Source: a virus
Direction: 5' to 3' (one strand)
DNA: 28,554 nucleotides
Virus record (IMG/VR): IMGVR_UViG_3300045007_000024
Location: 1 to 28,554 of that record
The notes below the pieces were generated by a model that did not search any database, had not been told where the DNA came from, and worked only from the letters and a program-made list of their open reading frames with translations. Positions 26,817-28,554 of the stretch are shown in pieces. Position 1 is the stretch's first letter. Each line of letters starts with the position of its first letter. Made by a program: the position numbers and the translations under genes.

Positions 26817-28003
26817 TTCGTCCCGGTCAGCGCCGCGCCCATTTCCTGCATCTTGGAATGCACGGAGGTGCCGCGCATTCGGCGCACCTTGACCTCGGAG
26901 TTGCCTTGGACCACGGAGATGAGCATCTGGCCGATGGATCGGCCCAAGGGGATCGGGACGGCATTCCCGATTTGCCGATAGCAATCCAGAACCTTGCCCT
27001 CGAATATCCAGTCGTCAGGAAACTGCTGTATGCGGGCGTATTCCCTAACGGAAAGCGGGCGGTCTTCGCGCGGATGGCACAACACCGTGGCCTTCTGGAT
27101 GGGGCTGGTAACCAAAGTAGGGGCGGGCTCTCTGTATGACAATCTCCGGTAAAAACCGACCTTCCCGCCTCCGGACTTGTAAGCCCCGCCCATCGCGGCC
27201 TTGACAACATTGGGGGGCAGGGAACGCCAGTTTCCGCCCTCCGGCACCATCGCAAGATACTTCAACAGGTTCGGCGAGAACTTGGTGCAGGGCATCTCCG
27301 TGTCCTGCAAGTCCATGATGGCGTCGCCAAGAGTGCGCCACCTCATGTCCGGGTTCTGGTGAAGGTGGAAGTGTGTGGGAGCCGGCAGGAATATCGGCTC
27401 CCCGTCCCTGCTGCCGATGATGACGAGCCGCTCGCGGAACTCCGGCGTGCCGTAATGGACGGCGTCTAGCAGGCCATGGACGGTGTGGTATCCGATGCGC
27501 TTGAACTTGGCGAGAATGACTTCCAGAAGAGGCTTGGACGACTTGTCGTCCGGATCGGATGGCATCGAGGCCATACCCTTGACATTCTCCATGACGAAGA
27601 ACCGGGGGCGGATGGTGTCAACGGTCTGAATGAATTGCGTGTAGAGCGATCCCCGCTCGTCATTAACTCCCTTTCTCTTGCCGGCGGTCGAGAATGCCTG
27701 GCATGGCGGGCCTCCCACGACGGCGAAAACATCCTCCTTGCGAACCTTGCCGGGTTTGAGGAGGAAATCGCACGATGGATCGTCGGTTAGGAGTTTCCGG
27801 ATGTCGCCCTCGACACCCACATGTCCGTTGCGCCGGATCGTCTCGACGCACCACTTGTCGAAGTCCTGCGAGACGACGACGGAGAGTCCGGCTTCCATCA
27901 AGCCGATGTCGAGACCCATCGCCCCGGAGAACAATGACACGACTGGATATGGCGGCGTGTTGGAAAGACTCACAACTTTTACGCCCTTGCTGGATTTTTT
28001 CAT
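26813..28003 (-). CDS. Cytosine-C5 DNA methyltransferase (396 aa)
   Basis: It transfers a methyl group to C5 of cytosine in phage DNA. Motif I is VVSLFSGAMGLDIG (21-34), motif IV GGPPCQAFSTAGKRKG (97-112, catalytic Cys101), motif VI MENVKG (138-143), motif VIII RERLVIIG near 190-200, a variable target-recognition region, motif IX near REPAPTLV and motif X QIGNAVPIPLG about residues 338-348. All core motifs are intact. No restriction enzyme is encoded next to it, so it is an orphan methyltransferase, likely protecting phage DNA from host restriction. A strong AAGGAG site precedes the ATG at 28003. It heads the AT-rich accessory operon. Confidence 0.95.
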   Translation of the reverse strand: MKKSSKGVKVVSLSNTPPYPVVSLFSGAMGLDIGLMEAGLSVVVSQDFDKWCVETIRRNGHVGVEGDIRKLLTDDPSCDFLLKPGKVRKEDVFAVVGGPPCQAFSTAGKRKGVNDERGSLYTQFIQTVDTIRPRFFVMENVKGMASMPSDPDDKSSKPLLEVILAKFKRIGYHTVHGLLDAVHYGTPEFRERLVIIGSRDGEPIFLPAPTHFHLHQNPDMRWRTLGDAIMDLQDTEMPCTKFSPNLLKYLAMVPEGGNWRSLPPNVVKAAMGGAYKSGGGKVGFYRRLSYREPAPTLVTSPIQKATVLCHPREDRPLSVREYARIQQFPDDWIFEGKVLDCYRQIGNAVPIPLGRSIGQMLISVVQGNSEVKVRRMRGTSVHSKMQEMGAALTGTK

Positions 28004-28119
28004 TGGTTTCTCCTTACCTTTCTTGTTCTTGTTATCAGTTTGATCTCAATAAGTCCAGTTCTTGCGATAGTCATCCGATAGGCGACCTATTTATGCTCAT
28101 TCTACTGTTCAGAATCGCT

Positions 28120-28149
28120 ATGTTATGGGTGGTAGATCAAAGCCATCAA
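28120..28149 (-). promoter_or_regulatory. Promoter candidate of the accessory operon
   Basis: On the minus strand TTGATG (28149-28144), 18 bases, TAACAT (28125-28120), each a four-of-six match. It would give a leader of about 110 bases before the methyltransferase ATG at 28003. Confidence 0.45.
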
Positions 28150-28179
28150 CACTTAAAGGGAACAGAGCCTTTAACAAAA

Positions 28180-28216
28180 ACCCATTAGAGGGTATTGCAA
28201 AGACCCATAAACGGGT
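28180..28216. promoter_or_regulatory. Two operator-like palindromes
   Basis: ACCCATTAGAGGGT (28180-28193) and ACCCATAAACGGGT (28203-28216) share ACCC, six bases, GGGT and are 23 bp apart, about two helix turns. The second lies in the promoter spacer of the downstream HTH gene and the first just upstream of its -35. A further inverted repeat TTAAAGG/CCTTTAA lies at 28153-28174. They are likely binding sites for the HTH protein itself. Confidence 0.65.
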
Positions 28217-28223
28217 ATAGAGT
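28195..28223 (+). promoter_or_regulatory. Promoter of the HTH regulator
   Basis: TTGCAA (28195-28200), 17 bases, TAGAGT (28218-28223). Predicted start is about 28230, directly at the GTG/ATG (28231/28234), so the message would be nearly leaderless. The spacer contains one operator-like palindrome. Confidence 0.55.
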
Positions 28224-28233
28224 TCGGGCCGTG

Positions 28234-28461
28234 ATGAATACCAGTCCGAATCTCTACGAAGCTGTGATGGAACATCTGCGCGCCAAGCGCGTTCCGCAGC
28301 GCACGGTGGCGCGCGAATCTGGCGTGCCATTTTCCACTTTGACAAAGATCGCACAGGGACAAATAAGGGCGCCATCCGTGCATCACGTCCAGGCGCTTTA
28401 CGACTATTTCCAGAAAGTCGGCGCCGGCGGGACGGCGCAACCGATGAAAGAGGCGGCTTGA
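28234..28461 (+). CDS. Small HTH regulator (75 aa)
   Basis: Residues 20-43 (QRTVARESGVPFSTLTKIAQ, followed by GQI) form a typical helix-turn-helix of the lambda-repressor/Cro type, within a protein that is almost entirely that domain plus a short Lys/Glu tail. No ribosome site lies before ATG 28234; an in-frame GTG at 28231 is an alternative, and the predicted transcript start is a few bases away. It likely autoregulates through the two palindromes upstream and controls the next gene. Confidence 0.75.
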   Translation: MNTSPNLYEAVMEHLRAKRVPQRTVARESGVPFSTLTKIAQGQIRAPSVHHVQALYDYFQKVGAGGTAQPMKEAA

Positions 28462-28462
28462 G

Positions 28463-28554
28463 ATGACACAAGCCACTGCGAATGTGATCGTTGATGCGCT
28501 TCGCGCTAGGTTCGGCGGCGAGACGATATATCTGCCACGGCGTAAATCGCGTCC
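28463..28554 (+). CDS. Mor-type activator-like protein (N-terminus; cut by window edge)
   Basis: It begins one base after the HTH gene stop. Only 30 residues are visible: VIVDALRARFGGETIYLPRR resembles the RFGGxxIYIP element near the start of Mor-family transcription activators (Mu Mor/C). The HTH region of that family would lie past the window edge, so the call is tentative. Confidence 0.4.
   Translation, partial: MTQATANVIVDALRARFGGETIYLPRRKSR

Noticed and set aside
1-28554. CRISPR array, tRNA, insertion sequence, integrase or attachment site
   Set aside because: No regularly spaced repeats, cloverleaf sequences, transposase or recombinase motifs were seen by reading; a profile search could still find a weak tRNA.

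Overview
The window is a phage or prophage segment of high GC content whose gene families point to a betaproteobacterial host (Burkholderiales or Rhodocyclales are my best guesses from memory of similar proteins; the sequence does not prove it). There are no tRNA, rRNA, transposase, integrase or CRISPR features. The genome style is lambdoid in logic (divergent switch, O/P-type replication genes, nin-type genes, Q-type late switch) combined with a P22/BPP-1-like head module.

Layout. (1) Positions 1-10613, all on the minus strand, are the late module read right to left: a membrane-anchored lytic transglycosylase and small membrane proteins, small and large terminase, portal, a zinc-peptidase-like protein, scaffold, major capsid protein, a probable decoration protein and small unknown proteins running off the left edge. 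(2) Positions 10737-10929 hold a minus-strand promoter with a perfect TTGACA, a tandem 13-bp repeat upstream and two intrinsic terminators just downstream, before the first late gene. With further terminators inside the late operon, this looks like a Q-type antiterminated late promoter. (3) Positions 10982-17499, minus strand, are a tightly coupled early operon: YdaS/Cro-like regulator, small Cys-rich proteins, a possible nested spanin pair, NinB, YbcO-type nuclease, a PAPS-reductase-like protein, O-like and P-like replication proteins, RusA, a candidate Q and a lipoprotein. A lambda-style origin candidate lies inside the O-like gene. (4) Positions 17500-17614 are a divergent control region with two TTGACA promoters and three related 16-bp operators. 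(5) Positions 17615-23653, plus strand, are a recombination operon: truncated Rha, small proteins, a winged-helix protein, Bet, a YqaJ-type exonuclease with a long extension, and RdgC. (6) Positions 23650-24307 are a recombination scar: the first about 40 codons of a cytosine methyltransferase joined to the 3' end of an unrelated gene. (7) Positions 24165-28003, minus strand and visibly more AT-rich, are an accessory operon with two DNA-methyltransferase-like genes, small zinc-finger and Ead-like proteins, a DUF1566/lectin-like protein and a structured-RNA candidate. (8) Positions 28120-28554 carry a second divergent control region with two operator-like palindromes, a small HTH regulator and the start of a Mor-like activator.

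How it fits together: the three-operator switch would choose between the leftward early operon (replication, resolvase, Q) and the rightward recombination operon; Q would then release late transcription at about 10870 through the two terminators into lysis, packaging and head genes. No CI-type repressor or integrase is visible, so the lifestyle cannot be settled from this window.
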